Shown: piece by piece, positions 1 to 8,945 of the stretch
Layout of the letters: each line of letters opens with the position of its first letter
How positions within the stretch are numbered: position 1 is the first letter of the stretch
Assembly: GCA_030446715.1 (NCBI GenBank)
Contig: JAUJMU010000003.1
Location: 62,001-126,000 of the forward strand
Source of the DNA: Cytophagales bacterium
GTDB lineage: Bacteria > Bacteroidota > Bacteroidia > Cytophagales > 172606-1
Direction: 5' to 3'
Length of the DNA stretch: 64,000 nucleotides
Notes under the pieces: model-generated
Database searches by the model: none
The model's input: only the letters and a program-made list of their open reading frames with translations
What the model was told of the DNA's origin: nothing
Made by a program: the position numbers and the translations under genes

Positions 1-93
1 ATTTCCCCGGGAGCTGATGTAATAGGTGACTGCCTGAAGCGGACCTGCCAGCAGGGCAATCAACAGGCAGGCAAGTGTAGATTTCAATTTCAT
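1..93 (-). CDS. Secreted protein, N-terminal fragment (runs off the window)
   Basis: Only 31 codons are inside the window. The ATG at 93 opens a clear signal peptide: Lys at positions 2 and 4, a hydrophobic core CLLIALLAG, then a probable cleavage site after LQA. The mature part begins VTYYISSRGN. A TYYIS start directly after the signal peptide is common in right-handed beta-helix or pectate-lyase-like secreted proteins of Bacteroidota, but that family call is inference from very few residues. The rest of the gene lies left of position 1. Confidence 0.6.
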   Translation of the reverse strand, partial: MKLKSTLACLLIALLAGPLQAVTYYISSRGN

Positions 94-1239
94 AGCTGGT
101 TCTTGGAAGATCACAAATCAGTAAATGCCTGATCTTCTAAAAATAGCCCCGGCGTCAGGCATTCACTCCTGAAAACGGCCGGGCTTATTACACCGGAAAG
201 CAGCGGACAGAAGTTGCTGCGTCTGAATTTTCACCTGATGAGCGATTAAGTGAGGGTAACCACAACGAGCCATGGGAAAGTATTTTAAAAATTACGCTGT
301 ACGCCGGAGCGGGCAACCCTCCTGTTTTTTATAAATCAAATCAAAACCTCAGGTGCCTCCGGCGCAGCAGCGGGTTGGAGCCAGAATAGGGCAGGCTGGT
401 TGATTACCGCAGAAAATGAAATAAAATAACATCCCTAAACCGTGACCAATGTTTTTTTTAAACCTCCCCGGATCAGGCATGTTATAGTCAAAACGGCTTC
501 CTTTTCGAAATTAGCCCATGCCAAAAAAGTATGAGGCGGAGGCGGAAAACAATCTGGCTGAAATTTCATCCGGAAGCCGGTAAACCCCTGACCAGCCGGA
601 TCAGACAAGGGGACAGATAACCGGGAGCCATGTGAGCGACCTCCCATAAGGTTGTACCAATTACAAATCAATAAACCGGAAAGAACCCTGAGAATCAGTT
701 TTCAGGGGATCCGCAGGCAGTTGAAGTGTTAACTCCGTTATCAGATAATAAAAGTAAAAAGGTAAAGGCGCGTCCAGTGGGGTGTGGGCGTTGCCCGGAC
801 TGTACCTCCCGCAGAAAGCACCCTTTTTGAATGGGCCCGCGGGATAAACCATTCAAGACCGGATACCATAACTCCCCCGTGTTGGGCTTTTGTGCGCTTA
901 ATTTCTCCGCGCATCCCCCGGGATTGGTTCCGGAGCGCTTTGTCCTGACTGATCTTCGCCGGATATAAACGCTTATGCCATGAAGCGTCCGGAAGGAGGT
1001 AAACCTTCAGATTCAGGAAATGACCGTTGCGTCGGACTGGTTTATGATGACAATTTTTCAGGTTCTGAAGGAGATATAAAATCAGGAAGGGATTGAATCA
1101 GAAGAGGTGTTCTGCTGATTTCGGATCAGAAAACCGGCGGGTTAAGCATGTCCGCCGCCTTATTTTGGTGCAGCCTTGTTTGCTTGCCAACAATGCGGTT
1201 GGAATTGCAGTTAAGGTTCAAAACCAGGACTCTCAACAA
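94..1239. other. Long intergenic stretch with no convincing gene
   Basis: Open frames here are short, lack recognisable motifs and look like chance. A purine-rich AGGAGG sits near 993 but leads to no credible gene. The stretch immediately before 1240 is open in the frame of the NmrA pseudogene, but the extra residues do not resemble that family. I see no RNA gene. Confidence 0.5.
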
Positions 1240-1905
1240 ATGGCACCAGACAAAGGGACTGAGCATGGCAAAAAGACGATTATTTTGGCTGGTGCCACTG
1301 GTGATCTGGGCGGACGCATTGCAAGGTCGCTTCCGGGCCGGGGAGCGAGGGTGAGGGCGATCATCCGGCCGGGAAGTGCGGGTGATAAAACAGCAGCTTT
1401 GCAAAGGGAGGGCGTTTCAGTAGTTGAAGTTGATTTCACCAATGGATCGGCCCTGACTGAAGCTTGCGCCGGCGGTCATTGCGTCGTATCGGCGTTGTCA
1501 GGGCTCAGGGACGTGATTGTGGATGGACAGACTTTGCTGCTTGATGCGGCTGTTATGGCTGGAGTTCCTCGTTTTATCCCTTCTGATTACCCGATTGATT
1601 TTACCAGACTCCCTGACGGCGGCAACTTCCATTCTCAATGGCATGTTTACCGGTTCGTTGACTGGTCAGGCCCCGGTGGTCCTGTTCCCGCTCAACCGGG
1701 TTATTTACTGGAGTGACGCCGACCAACCCCTTGATTTAAAGTTGTACCCGAAAGCGATGAAGTCTTTCCGCCGTGGCAGGGCATGCAGTACCTGCGCAAT
1801 ATGTTCAGCGGGATGGCCAAACTGGAGCCGCCCGACAACCACCGCTACCCGGATATCCGCTGGACGCCCGTACGCGATTTACTCGCATCCCGCTGGTCCC
1901 GGTAA
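1240..1905 (+). pseudogene. NmrA-like NAD(P)-binding protein, broken by internal deletions
   Basis: NmrA/isoflavone-reductase-like proteins are atypical short-chain dehydrogenases that bind NAD(P). The ATG at 1240 opens MAPDKGTEHGKKTIILAGATGDLGG, with the Rossmann glycine motif GATGDLGG and later a FIPSDY motif. At about 1637 the homologous reading jumps to the +1 frame (SILNGMFTG through DADQPLDL, about 1637-1735). At about 1745 it returns to the first frame with DEVFPPWQGMQYL through RWTPVRDLLASRWSR and a TAA at 1903-1905. Both jumps coincide with missing protein: the region after the FIPSDY motif, and a large central part between DQPLDL and DEVFPPWQ. The protein would therefore be non-functional. 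This is deletion decay, not a single sequencing error. Confidence 0.8.
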
Positions 1906-1930
1906 CAGATAAGGAGCTGAAAGCGTATGA

Positions 1931-2953
1931 TCAATGCTTCATGGGCATATTGGTTTTGCCTTGTCCTAACTGGTCAAGGGCTGCCCGGAAGCCGGCTGCA
2001 AGGGTAGAGGCGGGCCCCCGCCCATAGTAGTGCAGAAAAACCATGCGGGGATTGTCGCCGATCATATGGTGGTGCAGGGCCACTACCTCGAGGTTGTTTT
2101 GCCGGAGGGCCCTGATAACCGGGTTTACTTCCGCTTCGAGCATGGCGATATCTCCGGCTACGTGGGCACTGTCTTTTGTCCCGGCAAAACCCGCCCATGA
2201 GTTCAGGCCGATGGCCGAGGTCATTTCGGCGCCCATGGCCATCACCCTTAAATCGTCCCTTCCTATTGTGTACTTGTACGTTGGTCCATTCACTGCGCCG
2301 GTGTATCTGACAATTTTATCGAGGGCAGGCAAATCAAAAAGTTCCTTACCAGTGGGGGAAGCGGTGTTTCCGGCACCCGTGTTGCCCGTCTGAACGGATG
2401 GGTTGGCGGCTGTCGGTGGCTGATTTGCGGGTGAAATTTTATTGTCCTTAATGCTTGCCGCAAACCGGGCGGCTAACTCCTGCGGCGTCCCCATTCCGTG
2501 GAGGTGCATGTAGAAAATGCGCGGCTGCTCGTAAAAGAAATGGTTATGAATAGCGCTGATTTCCAGTCCGTTGGCATGAGCCGCCGATATCAATGGATTT
2601 ACTTCTTCTTCCAAAAGCACAGTGTCGCTCATCAGCACGGCCGATTTGCCGTCAAGCGTTTTTTTGATGGAAGCCCATCCGCCGAATCCCAAAGGAATGG
2701 GTACTGGTTCTCCTTTGATGGTTACTTTCAAGTCATTGCGTGGCAGGGGGGTTGTATGGACCGCCTGCGCGTCATTATAAGTTCCTTTCTTACCCATCGC
2801 CTTTTCAATGGCGGCAATTTCTCCGGCCGTAAGGGCTGGCGTCTTTGCTTCCGCAGGGAATGAAAAAATGTTTTGGGGGCTGAGGAAACTGGTGGCACCC
2901 GCAACCGCACTGGTACGGATCCAGTTGCGCCGGGAAAAAAGGGAATCATTCAT
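1931..2953 (-). CDS. DUF1259 (LppY/LpqO-type) protein with two tandem domains
   Basis: A 340-residue exported protein of unknown biochemical role. The N-terminus SRRNWIRTSAVAGA has a twin-arginine-like pair before a hydrophobic stretch, suggesting export. Two DUF1259 repeats are visible. The first (about 45-170) carries KVTIKGEPVPIPLGFGGW and HNHFFYEQPRIFYMHLHG. The second (about 200-330) carries MGAEMTSAIGLNSWAGF and LHHHMIGDNPRMVFLHYYG. The paired His-rich motifs NHF/HHHM and HLHG/HYYG are typical of the family and might bind metal, which is inference. A low-complexity PT/NTG linker (about 172-200) joins the repeats. It lies tail-to-tail with the NmrA pseudogene and looks complete. Confidence 0.8.
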   Translation of the reverse strand: MNDSLFSRRNWIRTSAVAGATSFLSPQNIFSFPAEAKTPALTAGEIAAIEKAMGKKGTYNDAQAVHTTPLPRNDLKVTIKGEPVPIPLGFGGWASIKKTLDGKSAVLMSDTVLLEEEVNPLISAAHANGLEISAIHNHFFYEQPRIFYMHLHGMGTPQELAARFAASIKDNKISPANQPPTAANPSVQTGNTGAGNTASPTGKELFDLPALDKIVRYTGAVNGPTYKYTIGRDDLRVMAMGAEMTSAIGLNSWAGFAGTKDSAHVAGDIAMLEAEVNPVIRALRQNNLEVVALHHHMIGDNPRMVFLHYYGRGPASTLAAGFRAALDQLGQGKTNMPMKH

Positions 2954-3161
2954 ATTCAGCTATTGATCAGGTTGGATAAGGACAAAACTCGATTTATTTT
3001 CAAAAACAATTCGTCTGCGATAAAGGGCAGTATCAGCAAACCCGTGCATCACCCATTCAGTCTTTCTGGTAAATAAACGGATTCCATCCCTCCGGAGTGA
3101 TAGAATCCGGGAGGTGAATCCTCCACAATTCAATTGGAGGGGAACCAGCTATTTCAGCCGG

Positions 3162-3402
3162 TTAAGGACTCTGCTTCTGTAAGGTACCTTTTTTTATTTT
3201 CTGCCAGGTAGCGTAAACTCCGTAGGCGACAAGGGCGGCAATCAGTGCGTATACCCACCACGGAATATTGCGGCCCGCAATGATCAGGTACAGGCAGGCC
3301 GAAAGGAAAAAGAAACCAGTAAGCAGCACCGGCAGTACGACTGACTTCTTCTGGCGGATCCAGCCCTAAAAACCAATCCTTAAAACTTTGCCACCATTCC
3401 AT
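3162..3402 (-). pseudogene. Small two-helix membrane protein with an apparent frameshift
   Basis: Reading from the ATG at 3402 gives MEWWQSFKDWFLG. A frame change at about 3365 then gives GWIRQKKSVVLPVLL followed by two hydrophobic segments (LLTGFFFLSACLYLII and WWVYALIAALVAYGVYA) and a basic tail ending KKGTLQKQSP with TAA at 3162-3164. Neither frame alone makes a sensible protein. The second frame has no start codon and is preceded directly by TAG. The joined product would be about 79 residues with two transmembrane helices. Function and family are not recognised. The break may be real or a base error. Confidence 0.45.
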
Positions 3403-3534
3403 TGCCTGCCCGTTTAAACTGGAAACTTCTGCCGGAATCAACTTTGCCGGAATTGATTTTATTATCCGGACATCACACCTCACTCAAATCACACTTCACT
3501 CAACTGACAATCAGGTCTGAAATACAATTGTGTC

Positions 3535-4977
3535 TTATATTTTATAGAGCAGGTGCAGGCCTTTCTTCACCAGCCCTGTCAGCTGTTCTTCCTTCTTGTG
3601 CAGCACGATCCGCTTATTTACCGCGGAGGCAGTCGGATAGGGGTAGATCTTGTCGAAGAAAACGTTGATGCCCAGCCCCTGCGTATGGGCCAGCACCAGT
3701 TCCTGGAACATTTCACCCGCACCGGGGGCCACCATCGAGCCGCCCAGCAGTTTTGGATTGCGGTTGAGCAGGCTGCCCTTTTCAATGTAGAGGACCAGCT
3801 TTCCGTACTGGTAATCTTCCACCACGGCACGGTCATCCTCAGTAAAATCCAGCGTCAGCTTTTCGTAATCCACCTTGTCCTCCCGCAGTGTCTCCTCGCT
3901 GGCCCCGAAGGTGGCTACTTCCGGATCAGTGAAGGTGACCCACGACATATGCGTATTGTCGAGCTTTTTTTTCAGCGGGGATAAAAAATTGTTGAGCAGG
4001 ATTGTGGCCTGCTGCTCGGCGGCGTGGGAAAACTTGAGTGATCCGGCAATGTCGCCGCACACGTACACGTCCGGATTGCTGGTCTGGAGGTATTCATTGA
4101 CCATCAGGCCGTGTTTTACGGTGGCGATGCCGGCCATTTCCAGCCCCAGCTCCTGGTAGCGGAGTTCGCGGCCGATGCCCGCCAGCAGCTGGTCGAAGGG
4201 GAGGGTAAGCTCCTGCCCGTCCCTGGTTTTGATCAGCAGGTGACGGGGGTCGGGGAATGAATGCGCTTCTGCCCGGAGGTGAAACGTGATGCCTTCGGCC
4301 CGCAGTCTCTGGTAGAGAACCCCTGCAATCTCGGGGGCTTCTTTTTCCAGAATCATCTCCTTGCTGTGGACCACTGTCACCTCGGACCCCAGCCGCCGGA
4401 AGGCCTGTGCCATCTCAATGCCGATGGGCCCACCGCCAATGACAACCAGTTTACCGGGCAGCTTTTTCAACTCAAACAGGTTCTGGTTGGTCAGGTAACG
4501 GACATTTTCCACGCCGGGAATCTTTAGTTCCCGCGGACGGGAGCCGGTGGCGATTACTATTTTCTTGCCGTGATAGACTTTTCCATTCACCTCTACCTGG
4601 TTTCTGCCCGTAAACCGGGCCGCGCCAAGGGCCACGTCCATGCCTTCCCTGCGGAAAAAAGCCGCGTTTTCGTGGTCCCGGATCTGGTCCTGCCGCCCGG
4701 TGACGTAGGCCATTACCTTCTCCAGATCCACTTCACCTGACACCTGCATCCCGTACGCCGCCGACTGACGGGCCTGATGCACCTGGCGGGCCACGTGAAT
4801 CAGGGCCTTGCTGGGCACGCAGCCGTCGTTGAGGCATTCGCCGCCGATGGCATGATCGGATTTGTCAATCAGCAGGACCCTGAAGCCGAACTTCTGCATG
4901 GGAATGGCAATGCTCAGCCCGCCCGAGCCGGCACCGATTACAATGATGTCATAGGGGGTATGGTCGGTTTCCGTCAT
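3535..4977 (-). CDS. FAD-dependent pyridine nucleotide-disulfide oxidoreductase (mercuric reductase/lipoamide dehydrogenase-like)
   Basis: Class I flavoprotein disulfide reductase of about 480 residues. The start at 4977 (MTETDHTPYDIIVIGAG) puts the FAD-binding GxGxxG motif about 15 residues in. An open extension upstream to 5100 lacks family features. Visible motifs in order: VIGAGSGG (FAD), GGECLNDGCVPSK with the redox-active Cys pair, VIATGSRPR, VIGGGPIGIE (NAD(P)H-binding Rossmann), VCGDIAG (second FAD contact), then the dimerisation domain. The usual C-terminal HPTxxE catalytic dyad reads YPTASAV, so His and Glu are both replaced. This suggests the enzyme is not a true dihydrolipoamide dehydrogenase. 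It could act as an NAD(P)H:acceptor oxidoreductase. Mercury resistance is unsupported: there is no merR or merT nearby. Confidence 0.85.
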   Translation of the reverse strand: MTETDHTPYDIIVIGAGSGGLSIAIPMQKFGFRVLLIDKSDHAIGGECLNDGCVPSKALIHVARQVHQARQSAAYGMQVSGEVDLEKVMAYVTGRQDQIRDHENAAFFRREGMDVALGAARFTGRNQVEVNGKVYHGKKIVIATGSRPRELKIPGVENVRYLTNQNLFELKKLPGKLVVIGGGPIGIEMAQAFRRLGSEVTVVHSKEMILEKEAPEIAGVLYQRLRAEGITFHLRAEAHSFPDPRHLLIKTRDGQELTLPFDQLLAGIGRELRYQELGLEMAGIATVKHGLMVNEYLQTSNPDVYVCGDIAGSLKFSHAAEQQATILLNNFLSPLKKKLDNTHMSWVTFTDPEVATFGASEETLREDKVDYEKLTLDFTEDDRAVVEDYQYGKLVLYIEKGSLLNRNPKLLGGSMVAPGAGEMFQELVLAHTQGLGINVFFDKIYPYPTASAVNKRIVLHKKEEQLTGLVKKGLHLLYKI

Positions 4978-5566
4978 TGGTCTGGAGGGTATATTGTTTG
5001 AAATTTTCAGCAACCGGAATCTGGTGACAGAGGTCCTGATTTCAGTCCGCATCTGATCCGGCCGGGCCAGACGGTGGTGAAATCTCCTCCGGAGCGCCAA
5101 AGAAGCCCGGCAGGAAATTAACCTTTGCGCTCTGGTTTTGTTTCGGTCTGCCGGTAATTCATACTACCAATACCCGGGTAAACCCTTGGCAAACCCAGTC
5201 AGGTATTCGTAAAAATTTCCGAAATGCCTGTGATTGTTAGTGAAAACCCAGCGAACAATCTACGGATGCCTGGACTTATTGTTTCGCAGGTGCTTATCCA
5301 CACCTGACTGACAAGGACCGGCACCCACCCATTTTCTGATAATCCCGTATACATTTGGGCAACCGTACCCACCTGTCAGATTTGACCTGCTCAAAAGCAG
5401 CGTTATGATGAGGCATTATATGATCCGGCTGCCACCAGGCCATTTAAGTACCCGTGCAAAAGTATAGGGCATTTGACTTTTCGTAATTATTTGACTATAA
5501 GGCGTTTATTTGTCGAACAACGAGCAACTGATAACCAACGCCTACTTAAGCCTAAAATAAAAACCA
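4978..5566. other. Divergent intergenic region (flavoprotein / hydrolase)
   Basis: About 590 bp between the divergently transcribed oxidoreductase and hydrolase. A TACATTTG at about 5349, matching the Bacteroidota -7 consensus TAnnTTTG, and further ATTTGAC words near 5470-5500 face the hydrolase. A weak 7-bp inverted repeat (GATTGTT 5232-5238 / AACAATC 5254-5260) is present. No gene is seen. Confidence 0.4.
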
Positions 5567-6481
5567 ATGGATCTGCATTACATCCGGCGCGGTACTGGTA
5601 AGCCGCTTTTACTCATCCACGGCATTGGCAGCAGCCACCGCAGCTGGGACCTGGTCACCGAAGGGCTGGCTGCCCGGCGGGAGGTGATTGCCATTGACCT
5701 GCCGGGACACGGCAATTCCCCACCGCTGCAAGGGGAGGTATCCGTCCGCACCATGGCCGATGCGGTCACGGGATTTCTGCGGGAAAAGGGGCTTTTGGGC
5801 ATTGATGCAGCAGGCAGTTCCATGGGGGCACGGCTGGTACTCGAACTGGTGCGCCGGGGCGGGATATTGGGGGCGGTGGTTTCTCTGGACCCGGGCGGGT
5901 TCTGGAAAGGCTGGGAAATTCCTTTTTTCTACCATTCAGTGCGTCTGTCGGCCCAACTGGTGGAGCGTCTGCAGCCGGTATTGCCGGCACTGACGGGCAA
6001 CCCTGTCACCCGGAGTTTGCTGCTGGCCCAGTTCTCGGCCAGACCATGGCGGGTGCCTTCCCGGGTGGCGCTGACGGAGTTGCGCACCTTTGTGCCCACC
6101 GGCACCTTTACGCCCCTGCTGCAGAATCTGGCCTACGGGGAAACTCAAAAGGGAACTCCGGCCGGATCAGTTTCCCAGCCGCTGGTGATTGGGTGGGGGC
6201 GTCAGGACCGCGTTTGTCTGCCACGGCAGGCAAAACGGGCTTTGCGGTTATTTCCCGATGCGCACCTGCACTGGTTTGACCGCTGCGGCCACTTTCCCCA
6301 ACTGGATGTTCCCCGGCAGACGACGGAGCTGATTCTCTCGGTTACCGATCATGTTTATTCACCCCGGCAGCGTGCTCCGGAAGAGGGAAGTCCGGCCAGG
6401 CCAAAGGTGCTGGCTGGTATCGCGTTGGTGGTACTGGCCGGGATGTTGCTTTACAGCCGGAGGAGGCATTCCGGAAGGTAA
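5567..6481 (+). CDS. Alpha/beta-hydrolase with C-terminal membrane anchor
   Basis: A 304-residue alpha/beta-hydrolase fold protein, so a probable esterase, lipase or related hydrolase; the substrate is unknown. Visible: oxyanion-hole HGIGSSHRSW (about 18-27), DLPGHGNS, nucleophile elbow GSSMGAR with Ser near 85, the acidic region GWGRQDRV (Asp near 214), and the catalytic His in CGHFPQLD (about 239). A C-terminal hydrophobic helix VLAGIALVVLAGMLLYS followed by RRRHSGR is an addition to the usual fold. It predicts anchoring in the inner membrane with a basic cytoplasmic tail. There is no N-terminal signal peptide. It is monocistronic. Confidence 0.8.
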   Translation: MDLHYIRRGTGKPLLLIHGIGSSHRSWDLVTEGLAARREVIAIDLPGHGNSPPLQGEVSVRTMADAVTGFLREKGLLGIDAAGSSMGARLVLELVRRGGILGAVVSLDPGGFWKGWEIPFFYHSVRLSAQLVERLQPVLPALTGNPVTRSLLLAQFSARPWRVPSRVALTELRTFVPTGTFTPLLQNLAYGETQKGTPAGSVSQPLVIGWGRQDRVCLPRQAKRALRLFPDAHLHWFDRCGHFPQLDVPRQTTELILSVTDHVYSPRQRAPEEGSPARPKVLAGIALVVLAGMLLYSRRRHSGR

Positions 6482-6618
6482 TCGTTTTGCTCCGGCGATC
6501 CTTCCGGCTGACACGTTCCTGAAAGTATAACTGGCTGCCAATGCAACTTAAAATTATGCTCCTGCCCATGGGACTTTACTAGACTTGTTGGTTATTGTAA
6601 ATCAATGAATTACCCGAA

Positions 6619-6730
6619 AACCACCCCCGGCCCCTCCTTATCAAGGAGGGGAGTCTGCACCACCATCTCCGGATCAGGGGAAGTTTCCTGACGGTCCCCC
6701 TCCTTTTTTAAGGAGGGGACAGGGGTGGTT
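6619..6730. repeat. Composite palindromic repeat element
   Basis: Two hairpin blocks face each other. The left block begins AACCACCCC and contains CCCCTCCTT (from 6631) paired with AAGGAGGGG (6643-6651). The right block contains CCCCTCCTT (6697-6705) paired with AAGGAGGGG (6710-6718) and ends GGGGTGGTT (6722-6730), so the outer ends also form an inverted repeat. About 45 bp lie between the blocks. The same architecture with a different core recurs at 58727-58882. It looks like a non-coding mobile repeat (MITE- or REP-like). Confidence 0.7.
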
Positions 6731-6879
6731 ATCCTGAAAATAAGTACAACCTGTTGAAAATCAACTACAAACAAGTCTACTGAACAGGATACTAATCCAT
6801 CAGTTGTCCCTGATCAGTTGTCCCTGATGAGAAAAAAGGGAAACCAGACCTGCCTTCCGGGCCATGTTTCCCTTTCCGC

Positions 6880-7437
6880 TTACACATTGATGCCGCCCGA
6901 AACTTCGATGCGCTGGCCGTTGATCCATCCGGCCTCGTCGGTACAAAGGAAGGCTACCACCCCGCCGATATCGCCGGCACTGCCCACCCGGTTCAGCGGG
7001 GAGAGGGAAGCCAGCCGCTCCTTCATCTGCGGGTTGCTGCGGATGGCGGCATTGTTGAAATCCGTTTCCACCGGCCCCGGTGCCACAACATTGCAGCGGA
7101 GGCCTTTTCCACCCAGCTCTTTGGCCCAGTACTTAGTCAGTATCTCCGTGGCACCTTTCATGGAAGCGTACACCGAATAGCCCGGATTGGCAAAGCGGGT
7201 GGTTCCGCTGCTGATATTTACGATGCCACCGCCGGGGTTCAGATGCGGCAGCAACTTCTGGGTCAGGAAAAAAACACCTTTGTAATGCACGTTCAGAAAC
7301 TCGTCAAACAGTTCTTCGGAAACCTGCTCAAACGGCACCGTTGCACCCATTCCGGCGTTGTTGATCAAAAAATCAAAGCTGGTGGCGTCCCAGGTAGTCT
7401 TCAGTCGGGTAATTACCGCAGCCTCCATTCCGGTGGC
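6880..7437 (-). pseudogene. Short-chain dehydrogenase/reductase lacking its N-terminal cofactor domain
   Basis: The C-terminal three quarters of a classical SDR are intact: FDFLINNAG (NNAG motif), NISSGTTR (catalytic Ser), YSVYASMKGA (YxxxK catalytic pair), NVVAPGPVETDF and the terminal GWINGQRIEVSGG. The N-terminal TGxxxGxG dinucleotide-binding segment and the first beta-alpha units are absent. Upstream of about 7437 the open frame continues only into sequence that is antisense to an oligopeptide-transporter fragment. A restart at the ATG at 7428 would give a protein without the cofactor-binding motif, so the gene is very probably dead. The break point abuts the OPT remnant directly, which marks a recombination or deletion junction. 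Confidence 0.75.
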
Positions 7438-7863
7438 GGTTATTTCAATCACGCTTTTCCGGGTGCTTTCCAGACTTGGTCTGCGCGATGCGACCATCCT
7501 GGAGCATAACATCGTGCAAACGGCGGGAAGTGCCGGTGAATCCATTGCCTTTGGGGTAGGAGTGACAATGCCCGCGATTATGATTCTGGGCTTTGAACTT
7601 GAAATACGACCTGCGCGGAAGTGCTGAAAGCCGGCGCCAACAAGGAACCAAGACTGGCTTCTATCGAAGCAGAAACGGCCCTGTCAGACGCAAACGTGAA
7701 CAATGGCGGAAAAATCATTGGAACCGGTTTCGCCCTTGGTTTCCTTTTCAATGCGCTGATGCAGGTTTTTAAGGGCTGGAAGGAGGTGCCGGGCAAGGAG
7801 TTCGGCAGGCCTTTTAAAGGCGGCTCCATTTCGCTGGAAAATAACCCGGCCCTGCTGGGGGTA
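7436..7863 (+). pseudogene. OPT-family oligopeptide transporter remnant
   Basis: OPT transporters are large polytopic membrane proteins that import peptides or metal chelates. Only an internal piece remains. From 7436 one frame reads [11 protein letters not shown], then [18 protein letters not shown] and [15 protein letters not shown], characteristic of an OPT membrane core. After about 7608 the homologous reading moves to another frame: [20 protein letters not shown], then NNGGKIIGTGFALGFLFNAL and ISLENNPALLGV. The segment normally joining the two (about 35-40 residues with the PLRR and YPEGTAC region) is missing. Similarity ends abruptly near 7863. Both ends and the middle are deleted, so this is a relic. 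Confidence 0.75.
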
Positions 7864-8198
7864 GTGCATGGCCAACTTAGTTTTCAGAGAAAGACGGTCT
7901 TAAAACTTACCAGATTTGAATAGAAACGTTAGGTGTATCCCTGGAATTTAAGGATTGCTCTTTAAAAAATAAGCCCCTGATGCTTTTTGGCTTCAGGGGG
8001 CAGGATCTTGGGAGTAGCGGTTTGAAAAGGATTGATTCGTTCCCAGACTAAAAAAGGATCAGTTTGCCGGCTGGCTTTGCAGGGTATCCGGCATAAAACC
8101 AGGTGGCCGGCCGTATTGCAGGAGGGACCAGCGCGTCGCTGAAACTAAAAACAGAGTGAAGCATTTTACTTCCCCGCCTGACTGCTTCCCGAATAGGA
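7864..8198. other. Intergenic stretch with a hairpin
   Basis: No gene is seen. CCCCTGA (7974-7980) and TCAGGGG (7993-7999) form a hairpin around TGCTTTTTGGCT. It could end transcription coming from the right (the GreA/GreB-like gene) or be debris of the OPT locus. Confidence 0.4.
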
Positions 8199-8753
8199 TT
8201 ACTTCTCTGCCTTGTCTTCCGGCAGATTGTCTGAGGTTGCGTAGGCAATGGCCACCACTTCGGCCGTTTCCTCGCCGCGGCCCGTACGCAGGGTAACGGT
8301 TTGTCCCAGACGTGCGCCCAGCATTGCCCGCGCAATGGGCGCTACAAAAGCCACGCGTCCCTCCGCAACGGAGGCTTCATCAACGCCCACGATGGTAAAA
8401 GACTGGCTTCTGGCGGGCTGCTGTCCGTTGCGGGTCTGCAGGGTAACGGTAGCCCCGAACCGTACCTCGTCAGTGGGTTGACTGCGGGGGTCCACCAGCC
8501 TTGCGCCCGACAGGCGTTCACTGAGGGCCGCCAGCCGGCCGTTGAGAACGGTCAGTTGCCGGGTGCGGTCGGCCTCATCACTGTGATTGGCCTCCACCTG
8601 CGCCCGCTGTCCCTGCAATTCGGCTAACTCGGCCCGCAGCAGCAGCAGTCCCTGCGGGGTGACATAGTTTGGGGTTCCGGGAGGCAGGGCGGCCCGCGGC
8701 GGAATGACAGGCGGCGCTCCTGCCTGGTCTTCTTTTACAAAAGCTCGGCTCAT
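8199..8753 (-). CDS. GreA/GreB-family transcription elongation factor-like protein
   Basis: A 184-residue protein with the Gre layout. The N-terminal coiled coil (about 30-85) is YVTPQGLLLLRAELAELQG, then QVEANHSDEADRTRQL and further heptads. The C-terminal FKBP-like domain (about 95-175) holds VRFGATVTL, SFTIVGVDEASV, GRVAFVAPIARAMLGARLGQ and VVAI. Gre factors bind the RNA-polymerase secondary channel and stimulate transcript cleavage through acidic residues at the coiled-coil tip. The classic GDLSENAEY-type tip is not present here; an acidic SDEAD stretch replaces it. Activity may therefore differ, as in GreA/GreB paralogues that act on polymerase without cleavage. A Pro/Ala-rich N-terminal extension of about 28 residues is unusual. 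Confidence 0.75.
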   Translation of the reverse strand: MSRAFVKEDQAGAPPVIPPRAALPPGTPNYVTPQGLLLLRAELAELQGQRAQVEANHSDEADRTRQLTVLNGRLAALSERLSGARLVDPRSQPTDEVRFGATVTLQTRNGQQPARSQSFTIVGVDEASVAEGRVAFVAPIARAMLGARLGQTVTLRTGRGEETAEVVAIAYATSDNLPEDKAEK

Positions 8754-8945
8754 ACGGTTGTTAACGCAGGGCAGGGGAAGGGGTTACCCGGAGTCCTGAG
8801 CAGGTTCTGCCGCCTGATTAAGCGTCTGGTTTCCCTGCAAAGCAGAATCTGTTGATCGGATAATATCTGGGAAAAGATATGGTTTAACCGTTTAACCCTA
8901 CCCTGTTAACCTGACTCTGCCTTTCCCCTGAATGGCGGGAAGGGC

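Noticed and set aside
3535-4977. Mercuric reductase merA
   Set aside because: General fold and motifs fit, but there is no vicinal C-terminal Cys pair, no N-terminal metal-binding domain and no mer neighbours.
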